From: Nymphaea colorata
Taxonomy: Eukaryota > Streptophyta > Magnoliopsida > Nymphaeales > Nymphaeaceae
Length of the DNA: 64,000 bases
Direction of reading: 5' to 3'
Assembly (NCBI RefSeq): GCF_008831285.2
Contig: NC_045143.1
Coordinates: forward strand, 9,807,503 to 9,871,502
In this document: in pieces, positions 11,766 through 23,730 of the stretch
Numbering within the stretch: the first letter of the stretch is position 1
How the letters are laid out: each line of letters opens with the position of its first letter
Program-made: the position numbers and the translations under genes
The notes under the pieces: generated by a model
What the model was told of the DNA's origin: nothing
What the model saw: the letters and a program-made list of their open reading frames with translations, nothing else
Database searches by the model: none

Positions 11766-13046
11766 GCCCTTTAAGATTACCACGCATATAAATATTTGTC
11801 AAAAGATAACTAATTTTAACGCACTTACTAGATTGAACCATAACAATTATATCGATCACCAACTTAAATTATGGACCCATATGTAGAGTAGCATTTAAGT
11901 TTATCATTCGAATCTGAATGTAGAAACAATAAGTGATCAAAGGCGCCATGGTGGACAAATAAATTAAGACTGAATTTAGAGGAACTTTCTAGAACATGCT
12001 TAAGTTGGTGGACCATACTACTTTAACAAATGCAGTTTTTCAAGCCTTACGTACATTACGGTATAATTAAATCGGCTCTAGAGCCACTGAACCCATGGGA
12101 GATCACCTGGGTCCACAAAAAAGTTGTGTTTTGCATGACTGACAGGCTAAAGAACTTACCAATAACTTTTTCCTACTTATAACTTATAAAAGAGGTGGGA
12201 CCAGGTCCTCATTGTGTGGCAAGTTCTAGTGCTAGTTAGCCACCTTAAACAGACTAAGTTCTATTGGTCCAGTCAAAACTTGGCTCTTTGCATGGAGTGC
12301 ATGAGAAAGTGAGTCTGCTCTTGACCAATAGTTTGTGGTCAATTTTTAACTATTTTTCATCCCAGCCTATGTCAGAAGTTGAAACGCAATATTTTCCCCC
12401 GAGTATTTTCAGCAACCTTAATCTACTTTAATTAGTATTTTCAGCTAAAACGATAATTTATAACCACTACTCTAAGAAATCAAAAAGCAGATCCGAATAT
12501 TCTATTGGAAAAAGATTTAGGAAATATTCGACCTGCTGGAAGATTTTAGGAAAAGATTTTATAAATTTAAAAATTTTATAAATCCTTTGAGAGAGAGAGA
12601 AAGAAAGATGTGTAATTTATTTGGGAAAATGATATGAAAAGCAAAGATCATAGGCTAAGAAACTAAAGGTATTTTAGTCATTAATCATACCTATACACAA
12701 AAATTTGTGCACTAATATAGCACATATAACTAGGTTTGACAAGTCGAATGGCTCTCATTGTGTGCACCATTGCGCATGATAAGCAGTAATGGAGTAAGGG
12801 ATATTTTTGTAATTTAAAAAATGTCTTTATATTTTTTTTATTTTTTTCTATTTATATTTTTATCTTTACAAAATCTTTTTTTTCTCATAAACTAAAAATA
12901 TTTGATTCAATAACTCATTAACCATATTAAATTCATGCACCAGTATAACGTATATAACCAGCTAAAATAAGTTGAATACTTAGAAAGTATAACGTATATA
13001 ACCAGCTAAAATAAGTTGAATACTTAGAACGTGAACGTGAACGTGA
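11766..13046. other. Upstream region of unit 3, no gene seen
   Basis: Aligns with 3530-4100 (unit 2 upstream), including the TTGACCAATA context at 12321. A local duplication of about 45 bp (GTATAACGTATATAACCAGC) lies near 12940-13020. No coding frame. Confidence 0.6.
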
Positions 13047-13085
13047 AGAACACCCTGGTTCGGTGCCTCGCTGTTTTCGGTGTCA
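13047..13085 (+). promoter_or_regulatory. Conserved upstream block, copy 3
   Basis: Variant of the family block (GAACACCCTGGTTCGGTGC, then CTCGCTGTTTTCGGTGTC), preceded by a short tandem of ACGTGA. Confidence 0.5.
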
Positions 13086-13235
13086 AACTTGGTTTTTGAC
13101 TGGATTCAGCGTATCATACTGTGGGAGAGAGAGAAAGACTGTATACATGCGTGTGTTAGACAAGCTTTGATGAGTAAATACGGCAAACTAGAAAAGTTCA
13201 AGTAAATCTAAGATCTTCTCGATATCGTCTATCGT

Positions 13236-13250
13236 CTATATATATATATA
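13236..13250 (+). promoter_or_regulatory. TATA box, copy 3
   Basis: CTATATATATATATA followed by GTCTTGCTTCATTC. Slightly expanded compared with copies 2 and 4. Confidence 0.6.
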
Positions 13251-13438
13251 GTCTTGCTTCATTCTTGCAACAAACCATACAAATCTTATTACATCAGTCT
13301 CGTAATTTCCCTTGACAGATTCACATCGCACCACCCATCAAAGCCCTCCCTTATCAGTTTTCAGTCACGACCAAGAAAGAAACAAAGCTACCAACCCCAT
13401 CACTTCAAAAGTTGGCTTTAACTCCAGTGGCGTCGTCA

Positions 13439-13714
13439 ATGGGAAAAGCAGTTGCAGGAATGTTCATGGTATGCCTTCTCATGATCTGCATGTGGGCTCA
13501 GCCACTTGAAGGAGCTAGGCCGCTTGAGAAGCAGAAAAACAACGTTCTCCTGCCCCCATCTGAACCTTCACCAACCAGCACAGTCCCCAGACCACCACCA
13601 CAAGCACGTCGGATGACGCTCGAGAATATAACATCGCCAGCGGCAGGCGTGCCTCCTTGCTTGCTTGTAACCTTTTTTCCTGCTCTCGTTGGGTCCCCAA
13701 CTGCCTCTCCGTAG
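13439..13714 (+). CDS. Small secreted protein, copy 3, with internal frame swap
   Basis: A 91-residue predicted secreted protein. The ATG used by copies 1, 2, 4 and 7 is GTG here, so the first usable start is four codons later (MGKAVAG). The signal peptide is otherwise intact, with a Cys-containing core and MWAQPLEGARP. The mature part has PPSEPSPTS, PRPPPQARR and TLEN. Relative to copy 2, one base is lost near 13631 and one C gained near 13671, so about 13 residues that should carry the IAGGRR motif are read in another frame (SPAAGVPPCLL) before the frame returns at FFPALVGSPTAS. The gene stays open but lacks the most conserved mature motif. It may be a diverging paralog or an early pseudogene. 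The upstream ORF seen before copies 2 and 4 is lost (ATG changed to ATA). Confidence 0.62.
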   Translation: MGKAVAGMFMVCLLMICMWAQPLEGARPLEKQKNNVLLPPSEPSPTSTVPRPPPQARRMTLENITSPAAGVPPCLLVTFFPALVGSPTASP

Positions 13715-13893
13715 AATCGTAGATATGCATTCATCAAGATCACTCAAGCCATACCGATAACTACGACGCTCTTCAATCCCTCTCTCTCATTTTCTCCACT
13801 CATTGAACTGTCTCTCATAGATTTCTCTTTTATTTTATCACATTTATTGTATTTGTACTGCATTAGACGAAGAAGGTTGTCATTCCAAGGAAG

Positions 13894-13899
13894 AATAAA
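13894..13899 (+). terminator. Poly(A) signal, copy 3
   Basis: AATAAA in GAAGAATAAAAAGC, 180 bp after the stop, in the conserved family tail. Confidence 0.5.
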
Positions 13900-14112
13900 A
13901 AGCATTTATTACAGAATAGTAATACTTTATTTTTGTTTGCGCTTATCTATATATGCTCCCTTTTCTTTACAATCATTGAGGGTGAGCTTGCCGCCAATAG
14001 CACTCGCGAAGACTGTAAAATTTTGGTGGAAAAGAAAAATTAAGCTTAATTTCTAATCGAATTAAAAGTGGGGATGACTTTTGAAAAATTGTTATAGTGA
14101 ACAACCTATAAG

Positions 14113-14300
14113 CAGGGGCGAAACCACTTACTTGGGGCCTGTAGGGGCCCTGCCCCCCTTCAATTTTTTTTTAAAATTTATATGTAAAATAAAAAAAATC
14201 ATTTATTTTATATAAAAAATTTAAGAAATTGTATTTCGGCTGCCTCAAAATTTTGAACAATAATTCGAGGCCCCCTCATAAAAGGTTCCTGGCCCTGCCT
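14113..14300. mobile_element. Small hAT-like non-autonomous element
   Basis: 188 bp starting CAGGGGCGAAACC and ending GGCCCTGCCT. It is flanked by an exact 11-bp repeat CAACCTATAAG (14102-14112 and 14301-14311). hAT elements make 8-bp duplications; the extra bases could be chance or belong to the element end. No coding capacity. Confidence 0.6.
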
Positions 14301-15400
14301 CAACCTATAAGTTATTATTGCCTACAACAAACACACACACACGTGAACACTCTTACTGAGAATTTGGCAAAGTGATCGCCATGGTGCAAACATCTAGGTT
14401 CAGTTCAGCCCAGCAACAACGATTTGATCATTGAAATGGAACCAACATCTAGATCACTTTGTACTGCACTAGATAAGTCCCTCAAGTCCTGGCCAAAGAA
14501 CTCCGTGCGTCGTCAATATGGTTTGTCGTCAATAAACCATAGAGAAAGCAGTGCTGCAGAAGTCGACGGGCCACTATTAGTGATGTGAAAAACGCGTCAG
14601 AAAAAATAAAGCTAAACGTCACGCAAGGTGCGTGAAAGTGGTAATCTTTAGTCGCACATTGTCGTTTTCATGCCACTAAAGAGTTGAGTTTTTTTCTTTC
14701 ATGACCACATAATGGTAATCTTAAATCTTGGATAGTTCATGAAAACCACATAATATATTTAATGTAATCCCCATGATAAATAGAAATACCAGATATAAAA
14801 TTCAAGGTAATCAAACACCAGTTAGACCATCAAGTTTCTATGGGATTGGATGTTTGAGGATTTAGAATTCTAAGATGTATATTTGCCAAAGAAAACAAAT
14901 TTTAATGCACTTATTAAATTGAAACGTAACAAAATATTCATCAATTTAAGTTATGATCTCACACTGTATTCAAATTAAGAATTTTTTATTGCGGGGCTGA
15001 AATATAATTTTTTAAATTTTTATATAAAATTTTGAAAATTTACTTGTAAAATATTATTTTTTAAAAGCTTGATTGAGGACGTGGTTCCTGCCGCCACCCT
15101 GCATCTGCCCCTGGTCCCACGTAGATATGCAGTCATGATAAAGATAAAACCAGAATATAAAATTGATTAGCTATGGAACCCGTGGGAGATCACCTGGGTC
15201 CAGTCATCAGCGATTTGCATGACCTACAAACTAAAGTGACCACTTATTCACCAGTGTGGGGCAGACCATTAAAACAAAGTATTTCTATATGTTCCTCCTT
15301 TTCATATTTAACGGAGCAAATTGACACCAAATTAACTCCAATTGGTCATGATCATTCCTTTAATTCTTATGGAGAGGTAGATCAAGGGGTGTGTGTGTGC

Positions 15401-15524
<124 letters not shown>

Positions 15525-16484
15525 GGGGATAGAGGGGGAAAATTTGGTAGAAACGATTTGGTCAGGAGCAAAAACCACACTCTTTATTTTTTTGTTGAAC
15601 ATTATTTTAAATAAAGTATGAACATTCTAATACATTTATCAAAAATGCTTTGTCCCAAGTTGTTTGCCCCTAGGGGTGTAGAATTACTTGTCAGCACGAG
15701 GGACATGTAGACAACATTTCCTCATTTCAATTCTTATGGGCAATATTCAACTAGACTGCAAATGGTAGCATGTGTGACATTCAGGTTGAAAGATTACCCA
15801 AGTCACAAAGCAGCCCTAGATGCTATGTAGGTGTAAAGAAATGGGGGTTGCTAACTATTAATAACATTCACTAGCAACTTTTAGTAATCGAGTCAAGCAA
15901 CAATGCTCACACTACATGGATTGGTGGTGAGATAATGTCCTTTATATCAAGCAAATTAAGGATGCTAACTAGAACAACTTCCATTTGCTCTAAGCAATGT
16001 TAATTATATTAAAAAACAGGATTTTGACTGAATTGGTCGCCAATCCGAAAGAAAAAACTTAATTTTTCAATATATAAATGGATATTGAAAAAAAATAATT
16101 AAAGTTAATAAAAAGTACATTAAAGCATTTGAAAATAATAAAAGTGACAAGTGGCACAAGTTCGTCCAGCACTAGACATCATTTGGATCAGAATCGAGCG
16201 ATTCAAGCTCTCTTTTACAACACTGGTCGTATTAAGCATTATGGGAAGGGGAGATCATTCAAGTAGCCAACTAACCCAGGTAGAGAAACTAATAATTGCT
16301 TGGCCTTGGCCTTTGAAAAATTCCTTAGTGAAAGATAGAGTAACAGAAAAATCAAAAGGAAAACTTGATAGTTCTATTTGTGGTAATTTTTTTTTAAACT
16401 TTTTTACATTAAATAATGTAAATATGTATCCTTCTTCCATACTTGTTAGCCAAATTTTAAACATTTTTCTTCCCGGCCCATATC

Positions 16485-17385
16485 CAGTGGCGGAGCCAGC
16501 GTGGGGCAGGTGTGGGCGCCTGCCCACGCCAGCCCAGATAGCCCACGTGCATACCACCATAACTCTGGCTTTTTACATTATTGCAAGGGAGAAATTATTC
16601 ATGATAAGTTTAATGGAGTGGTGGTACATGAAAAACATTTGTGTCGTGCCTCATTTAATAAATCATGAGTTTAAATTAAAAAAGAAAAAGGAAGGCTACG
16701 TCGGTGACTGTTAAGAATTTTCTTAAATGGTCTCGCACATCTTCACCGTGTGGCCTATTAGAAGCATGCATGCCGTCTATAATTTATTTGTTTTAACCAC
16801 ATTGGAAAATTATCAAGAATTGTCTTGAATATTTTAAATTTTTTAATTGTCTCGCACATCTTTACCATGTGGCCTACTTAGAAGAAATGCATGACATATT
16901 TTGTCTTACCCACATTGGAAAATTTTCTTTTCATGAACGAAATTTTTGTGAGATTCAGATTCCTTGTCGTAGATGATGTCTTACACTCTATCAAGGCTGG
17001 TACCAAACCAGTCTCCGGACTTTGCTTGTTCTGGCTAGGCTTGTACAAGTGAGCCACAAGACCTACCTGCAGGAGATTATTTGTAAAACATTTAACACCG
17101 ATTTTCTAAATTTGCATTTTCAATTAATTAAAATCACTTTTTTAATATTCAATAGTATTAATGTGAAAATAAATTTGTAAATCAAGTTATACAAGCCAAA
17201 TAAAAGGCCAACACTTCTTGGTCATGCTTAGCGGTTTAGCTGTTCGATTTAGGCTTTTTAGGCCTTGTTCTGGACCATGTCGTTTTTTATTTTTTTTCTT
17301 CCTTCCAATAAGATATTTTAAGTTAGAAGATGTGTCAGTCTCTTAAAAAAAATTTATTTTTTAAGTAAGAATCTTAAATATTTAT

Positions 17386-17480
<95 letters not shown>

Positions 17481-17547
17481 TCCCCTACTAGCTTTGAGTA
17501 TTTTAAATAAGTGCCCCCGCCAGCCAATTTTTCTGGCTCCGCCACTG
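16485..17547. mobile_element. hAT-type non-autonomous transposon, copy 1
   Basis: 1063 bp with 15-bp terminal inverted repeats CAGTGGCGGAGCCAG / CTGGCTCCGCCACTG (the right one reads directly; the left has one extra divergence just inside). Flanks CCCATATC (16477-16484) and CCTATATC (17548-17555) form an 8-bp target duplication with one mismatch. Internally it carries a (TA)n tract at 17389-17478. No transposase is visible. A second copy lies inverted at 52165-53193, highly similar along its length. Confidence 0.9.
17389..17478. repeat. (TA)n microsatellite inside the hAT element
   Basis: About 45 TA units. The same position in the other hAT copy holds about 28 units, which accounts for most of their length difference. 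Confidence 0.95.
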
Positions 17548-18668
17548 CCTATATCAGAAGTTGAAATACGCTAACTTCCCCTAATCATGCTCTCATAGCT
17601 TGTAGGCATTAGCAACTTTTAATTAGTATATTCAAACTAAACGGATAATTTTATAAGCACTGCTCCCAGAACATCTTATATAAATCAAAAGGCTGAGATT
17701 AAAGGGACAATCATTTGAAGAAAATTTATAAATTTAGAATAAATGATTGATTTGAATACATTTCTTGGCAAAATACTTTCCGGATCCTGCTTGTCATGGT
17801 CATTATTTCAACTTTCAACTACTCCAAAAATTTATGAGAAATCAAACGTACGTAATAAATTGTTCAGTAAAAAATTATGAATTTGTCATAAATAGCCAAT
17901 CCATGACACTACTTTCATGTAATAAATGTTTTGTGTCCTGTATTTCTTTGTGTGTGTGTGTATGGGTGCACGGGCGTTCAAGAAAGAGAAAGAGAGAAAA
18001 AGAGTCCATGAGAATTTATTAACAAAAATTTGCTGACAAGTACTCACGAAAAAAATTAAAAAACCTTAAAAAAACCAAAATAAGCAAAAGAAGAAAACAG
18101 AGAGAAAAGGAAGATAGTCTGCGGCGGAGCCCAACCGAGGTGAAGTGCAAGTGAAGAGAGAGAAAGTGAGGGAGAGAGAGTATTTTTCTATTTAAAGCCT
18201 GTTTATAGGTGAAAAGGTGTACTTTTTTTTGCCATGATAATTTTTCTGGACAATAAGACATGCATAGGGGCAAAAAAACAGAAATTCGTTTCGGGAAACA
18301 GAAATTGTATTAATTAATATCTATGATCTATTAAAGTCGGCACTTATTATATATGATTTTTCTTTATCAACTTCTTGGGGACTTAGCTTTTGGGAGACCT
18401 GACGATCCGTGCGTTCTTCATTCACAAAAGCGAGTCAAACAATTAATCAAACACGACTTGTCCATGCAGGGCAACCAGTTTCTTCGTTAATTTTTTGCTC
18501 CTCTTAGTCCGGTCTGTATGAAATCTTTTTCCTTCATATATACCACATGTTTTAAGAGAAACCGTCGAACATGAGAACGGACTTGAGGAAATGGTCGATC
18601 GAGGGAGATGTTAGAGAAATTTCTTTGTGCTCGGGCAGCCTATAATAAGTTGAATACTTCAAACGTGA

Positions 18669-18713
18669 GGAATACCCTGGTTCGGTCCCACGCTGTTTCC
18701 GGTGTCAAACCTG
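18669..18713 (+). promoter_or_regulatory. Conserved upstream block, copy 4 (separated from its gene)
   Basis: Best match to the family consensus (GAATACCCTGGTTCGGTCC, then CACGCTGTTTCCGGTGTC). Copia-2 now lies between it and the TATA box of copy 4, placing it about 5 kb from the ATG instead of about 350 bp. Confidence 0.6.
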
Positions 18714-18773
18714 TTACCAGATTCCGATCAAGACAAGGGTGGGAGAGGAAAAGTGTGTTTGTATGTGTTTGTG

Positions 18774-19078
18774 TGTTAGACGTTACACAAATCAAGCAAC
18801 GTGATTTCAGGAAGCAGATCAAGAATCAGCAACGTCGTGATTTCAGGAAAGGGATTGAGCTGTGATCTTGCCTTATCCTGTTGGTGATTCCCTATCTTGC
18901 CTTATTTAACATCTTGTTGTATATTCGAGAAAATAGGAAAGATGAGCATTGAATCGTATAAATACCTTATGTTGGGTAAGGCTTTGATATATTGAAATGA
19001 AATGAAGAATCATTTCCGTCTTCACTCTTTCACTCTCTCTTGCCGTCCTTCCCCTTTCCTTCTCTCTACCATTTAACA
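18774..19078 (+). repeat. 5' LTR of Copia-2
   Basis: Begins TGTTAGACGTTAC and ends CCATTTAACA. Contains an internal repeat of CAACGTCGTGATTTCAGGAA-like text and a TATAAATACC sequence near 18958. Confidence 0.9.
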
Positions 19079-19091
19079 TGGTATCAAAGCC
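19079..19091 (+). other. Primer-binding site of Copia-2
   Basis: TGGTATCAAAGCC directly after the 5' LTR. It is complementary to the 3' end of plant initiator tRNA-Met, apart from an A where TGGTATCAGAGC has G. Confidence 0.85.
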
Positions 19092-19113
19092 AAAGGGATT
19101 CTAAGTCTCATCC

Positions 19114-19970
19114 ATGGCAGAAACCCAAGTAGCTGTTGAGTCCTCGTCAAGATCAAAAACCACTGCCCAAGATGATAGTCCGTTTTACTTGCACCATTCT
19201 GACAATCCCGGTGCCTGCCTTGTTTCTCAACCTCTCACTAGCGACAACTATGAAACATGGAGGCGTGCCATGACCATGGCTCTCTCGGCAAAGAATAAGA
19301 TGGGTTTCGTCGATGGCTCCATACCAAAGCCTACATCCCTGGCGTCTCTCGTTACATCTTGGGAAAGATGCAATAATATGGTCCTTTCCTGGCTACTCAA
19401 TGCCATCCATAAGTCCTTGATGCCCACAGTCGTATATGCCAAAGAAGCTGCTTTCGTTTGGAAGGAGATAAAAATCAGATTCATGCAGTCTAATGTTCCT
19501 CGCTTGTATCAAATTCAACAGCAAATCATCAACTACAAACAAGGTCAGTCTCCTATAAGCATTTATTATACAAAAATCTATGTTACTCCACCGATATGTG
19601 ATTGTGGAGCAATAAAGAAGTTGATTGAAATGCAAGAACGTGATAGACTCATTCAGTTTTTTGATGGGCTTGAATGAAAGTTATGATCTCATCCGCAGCC
19701 AGATCCTTCTTATGGAACCAATACCCAACACCTCCAAAGCTTATTCATTATTAGTTCAAGAAGAAAGGCAGCGAGAGCTCCATATTCCACTGCAGCCTGA
19801 CACTATTTCTGCAGCAGCTGCCATAAGACGCCAATATACACGTCATGATAACTCCATCAGATCCATGGGACGCCCTAGACCTCAATGTGATCACTGTGGC
19901 CAATTAGGCCACACTAAGGCTCGATGTTATCATCTACACGGCTTCCCTAAACGGCTTCCCTAAGAAGAAC
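19114..19970 (+). pseudogene. Copia-2 gag
   Basis: Starts MAETQVAVESS. Typical Copia gag: SDNYETWRRAMTMALSAKNK, WERCNNMVLSWLLNAI and VWKEIKIRFMQ. After residue about 155 there is a frame change near 19590-19660; it resumes as LNESYDLIRSQILLMEP and ends with a CCHC zinc knuckle, CDHCGQLGHTKARC (about 19885-19925). Split into two frames, hence a pseudogene. Confidence 0.85.
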
Positions 19971-20039
19971 AACTTTGGTGCTCAACGAGAGCAGCCACAA
20001 GCAAACTCGTCATCAACTGGCATTGCATCTCTCAGCGTC

Positions 20040-23000
20040 CCTACCAAACTCGTCATCGACACTGGTGCTACACACCATATCACCAATTCATTATCTAGTC
20101 TTATTCACCCCTCGCTAGTTAAGACGAATCCAGTTCAGCTTCCTAACGGATCCTCTACACCTGTCACACATGTCGGTCAGATTCACTTAAACTCCTCTAT
20201 TACTTTACATAATGTTCTTTGTGTACCTAAACTTGTCAATGAAAACCAATGTCGAGTTATATCTGACAATGACTCTTGCACTATTCAGGACCGACACTCG
20301 ATGAAGATGATTGGGAAGGCTACAATGGCAAATGGATTGTATGTTCTTGAGGATGAAGAACCACGTGTTGCTGCTGTTTCGTCAGACCAGCAAAGTCTTT
20401 GGCATCTTCGACTTGGTCACCCCTCTTTTCCCCGATTGAAGGCTATTTTTAATTTTAATTCTGCTCATAAGCATGAACATTGTTCCACATGCTATCTTGC
20501 CAAACAAACACGTTTGCCTTTTCCAAATAGCTCTATCTCTACTACTAGCATATTTCAATTGGTTTATTGTGATATATGGGGAGGCTATCAAACACCTTCA
20601 CTCTCGGGCGCCCATTATTTTCTTAATATTGTGGACGATTTTTCCCGTTGCACATGGGTTTTTCTTATGCACCACAAATCAGAAACATATTTTTACATAG
20701 AAAAATTTCTTAATCTCGTAGAAAATCAATTTTCTACAACCATTAAAAAAATTCGCAGTGATAATGCAGCTGAATTCTTTTCATCCCACATGGAAACCTT
20801 ATTACATAATAAGGGAATAGAGTGCCAACACTCTTGCGTCGCCACCCCGCAACAAAATGGAGTGATAGAACGGAAGCACAAGGATTTATTGAATATCGCT
20901 CGTGCCCTTCGTTTTCAAGCTGACCTTCCTATCAAATTTTGGGGAGATTGCATTTTATCCGCTGCTTACTTGCTCAACCGTTTACCCACACAACCTTTAC
21001 ATGGCAAAACTCCTTACGAAATTCTCTATGCCAAGAAACCTAGGTATGAACATCTTCGAGTCTTTGGGTGTCTATGTTATGCATATAACATTGGCAAATC
21101 TCACAAGTTTGATGCACGTTCTCGTAAACGCATATTTATAGGATATCCTTTTGGCAAAATGCTTATAAATTATATGATCTCAATAGCCAAAAAATTTTCA
21201 CGAGCCTTGATGTTAAATTTTTTGAAGATACATTCCCTTTCCACAACATCAAGGACGCCCATAGTGATGTTGTCATACCTCTCCCTATTCATGAACCTCT
21301 TGAATATGCCGACCCTCCTACCTTGCATATTCAACATCCGGACACATCTCATCTACCCATCCAACCAGCACCTGCCGACACCCACCAATCAGCCTCTGCC
21401 GACACCCAGCCTAATGTTGCACCACCAGTTCGGCGATCAACCAAGGTACGTGCGACTCCTTCACACCTCAAGGACTTCCAATGCTACTCCATTCATCCAA
21501 CTCAATCATCTGAATTGGCGTCGGCATCCATCCAAGGCACCAGGTACACCATTGCTAACTACCTTCATCTTCATCATTTCTCTCCTAACTACCAAGCCTT
21601 CTTCACCTCTCTCCTCCACCATTCCGAACCATCATCCTTCCATGAGGTGATGCAATTTCCAAAATGGCGTGATGCTATGGCTGCTGAAGTTCGTGCACTT
21701 GAAGACAATGCTACTTGGGACATCGTTGATTTACCTCCAAACAAACACCCCATTGGATGCAAATGGGTGTATAAACTTAAATATCATGTTAATGGTACCA
21801 TTGAGTGGCATAAGGCTCGGCTCGTCGCCAAAGGCTATACTCAAACATAGGGTGTCGACTATACAGAGACTTTCTCACCTGTTGCTAAAATCACTACCAT
21901 TCGATGTCTCTTGTCTATTGCTGCAATCAAAGGGTGGAATATATTCCAAGTCGACGTCAACAATGCCTTCTTACATGGTGATCTCTCTGAAGAAGTATAC
22001 ATGACTCTCGCGCCTGGTTTTACCCGACAGGGGGAGACCAAGGTATGTCGGCTAAAAAAATCATTATATGGGCTCAAGCAATCATCTCGCAATTAGTTCT
22101 TCAAACTTACTGAAACCTTAATACAACTAGGTTTCACTCAGTCAAAGGCAGACTATCCGTTATTCTCCAACATAACTACACATAACAATATTTTTATTAT
22201 TGTCTATGTGGATGACATAATAATTGTAGGAGACGATCAAGAGAAAATTACAAAAGTTGAAGTCTATCATCAACAGCAAGTTTCGGCTAAAAGATTTGGG
22301 TACATTAAAATATTTTTTGGGCATTGAAGTTGCCCGTTCCAAACAAGGCATACTCTTATCTCAAAGGAAATACAGCATGGACACCCTGAGCGAGGCCGGG
22401 TATAGCGGTGCCAAACCCAGCGAGACTCCCATGGAGCAACATTTGAAGCTTGATGATGAAGCAGGCCAGTAAGATCCCACATTTTATAGAAAATTAATTG
22501 GACGACTCGTTTATCTTACCATCACACGGCCTGACATCCTACACAGCGTCCAATTACTAAGTCAGTTCATGTCGCAACCTAGGAACACACATCTGGACGC
22601 AGCCTTTTGAATTCTTCGGTACATCAAACCCACGCCAAGCTTTGGTGTACTTTTATCTTCATCTAGTAAGATTTGTGTCAAAGCTTATTGTGACTCAAAT
22701 TGGGCCACCTGCCCAATGACGCGAAGATTCACTTCAGGTTTTTGCGTCTTTATTGGAGAAAATCCAATATCATGGAAGGTAAAGAAGCAAACCACCGTCT
22801 CCAGGTCATCAGCATAAGCTGAGTACAGGTCAATGGCTCTAACGACATGCGAGATGATTTGGATAAAGTATTTGTTAAGCGAACTTGGAATCAAACATTA
22901 AGAACCAATGAAATTATATTGCGACAATTTGGCAGCACTTCATATATCTGCAAATCCTGTATTTCATGAGAGAACCAAGCATATAGAAATTGATTGCCAT

Positions 23001-23150
23001 GTTATAAGGGAGAGGATTCAGAATGGAGAGATTCGTACCAAACATGTTGATACTTAAAATCAAGTTGCTGATATTTTCACTAACGCTTTAGGTAAAGATG
23101 CGTTCATCAAATTAAGAAGCAAGTTAGGCCTCCTAGATCCCGGAGCGCCA
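20040..23150 (+). pseudogene. Copia-2 pol (protease, integrase, RT, RNase H)
   Basis: Protease active site LVIDTGATHHIT lies near 20050. From 20301 a 449-codon frame holds the pre-integrase motif LWHLRLGHPS and HCSTC, then a complete DDE set: YCDIWGGY, IRSDNAAEF and NGVIERKHK. RT begins in a second frame (about 21640, [13 protein letters not shown]) and meets a TAG stop at 21848 after [21 protein letters not shown] and YVDDIIIVGDD follow, with more stops (a TAG after SSRN at 22094). RNase H is recognisable to 23150 ([23 protein letters not shown]), with stops. Confidence 0.88.
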
Positions 23151-23163
23151 ACTTGAGGGGGAG

Positions 23164-23469
23164 TGTTAGACGTTACAAAAATCAAGCAACGTGATTTCAG
23201 GAAGCAGATCAAGAATCAGCAACGTCGTGATTTCAGGAAAGGGATTGAGTTGTGATCTTGCCTTATCCTGTTGGTGATTCCCTATCTTGCCTTATTTATC
23301 ATCTTGTTGTATATTCGAGAAAATAGGAAAGATGAGCATTGAATCTTGTATAAATACCTTACATTGGGTAAGACTTTGATATATTGAAATGAAATGAAAA
23401 TCATTTCGGTCTTCACTCTTTCACTCTCTCTTGCTGTCCTTCCCCTTTCCTTCTCTCTACCATTTAACA
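23164..23469 (+). repeat. 3' LTR of Copia-2
   Basis: Matches 18774-19078. It ends directly before AGACAAGCTTTGATGAATAG of the copy 4 leader, about 260 bp before the ATG of copy 4, so LTR-driven transcripts could run into the gene. Confidence 0.9.
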
Positions 23470-23543
23470 AGACAAGCTTTGATGAATAGACACGGCACAA
23501 ACTAAAATAGTTCAATTAAGTCTTAAGATATTCTCGATATTGT

Positions 23544-23552
23544 CTATATATA
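23544..23552 (+). promoter_or_regulatory. TATA box, copy 4
   Basis: CTATATATA followed by GGCATGCTTCATTCTTGC. It lies between the Copia-2 3' LTR and the gene, so a core promoter survives. Confidence 0.6.
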
Positions 23553-23582
23553 GGCATGCTTCATTCTTGCTACAAAGAAAGC

Positions 23583-23621
23583 ATGCAAATCTTGGTCCCC
23601 CAGTCTAGTTATTCGTCTTGA
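23583..23621 (+). other. Short upstream ORF, copy 4 leader
   Basis: ATG plus 11 codons and TGA (starts MQILVPQ). Same length and near-identical peptide to the one before copy 2. Confidence 0.35.
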
Positions 23622-23730
23622 TAGATTCACATCACACAACCCATCAAAGCCCTCCCTATAACAGTTTTGTGTCACCACTAAAAGAAGCAAAGCTGCCAAC
23701 CCATCACTTCATCGATTGGCCTTCACCCCA

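Larger units (their letters stand above)
18774..23469 (+). mobile_element. Copia-2, Ty1/Copia LTR retrotransposon in the upstream region of copy 4
   Basis: 4.7 kb with LTRs of 305 and 306 bp that differ at roughly ten positions by eye, so a fairly recent insertion. Primer-binding site at 19079 and polypurine tract CTTGAGGGGGAG just before 23164. Order is gag, protease, integrase, RT, RNase H. A clean target duplication is missing: AGACA follows the right LTR but not the left (see findings). It interrupts the TTAGACAAGCTTTGATGA text that is continuous upstream of copies 2, 3 and 7. Several stops and frame changes make it non-autonomous. Confidence 0.93.

Noticed and set aside
16151-16714. 187-codon frame partly shared with 52964-53305
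   Set aside because: The shared part is the hAT element in both orientations. No transposase motif, and the frame is not kept outside it.
18680-18700. GGTTCGGTCC resembles a tRNA/SINE B box
   Set aside because: No matching A box, no tRNA fold and no poly(A) tail. The block is tied to the gene units and not dispersed in the window.
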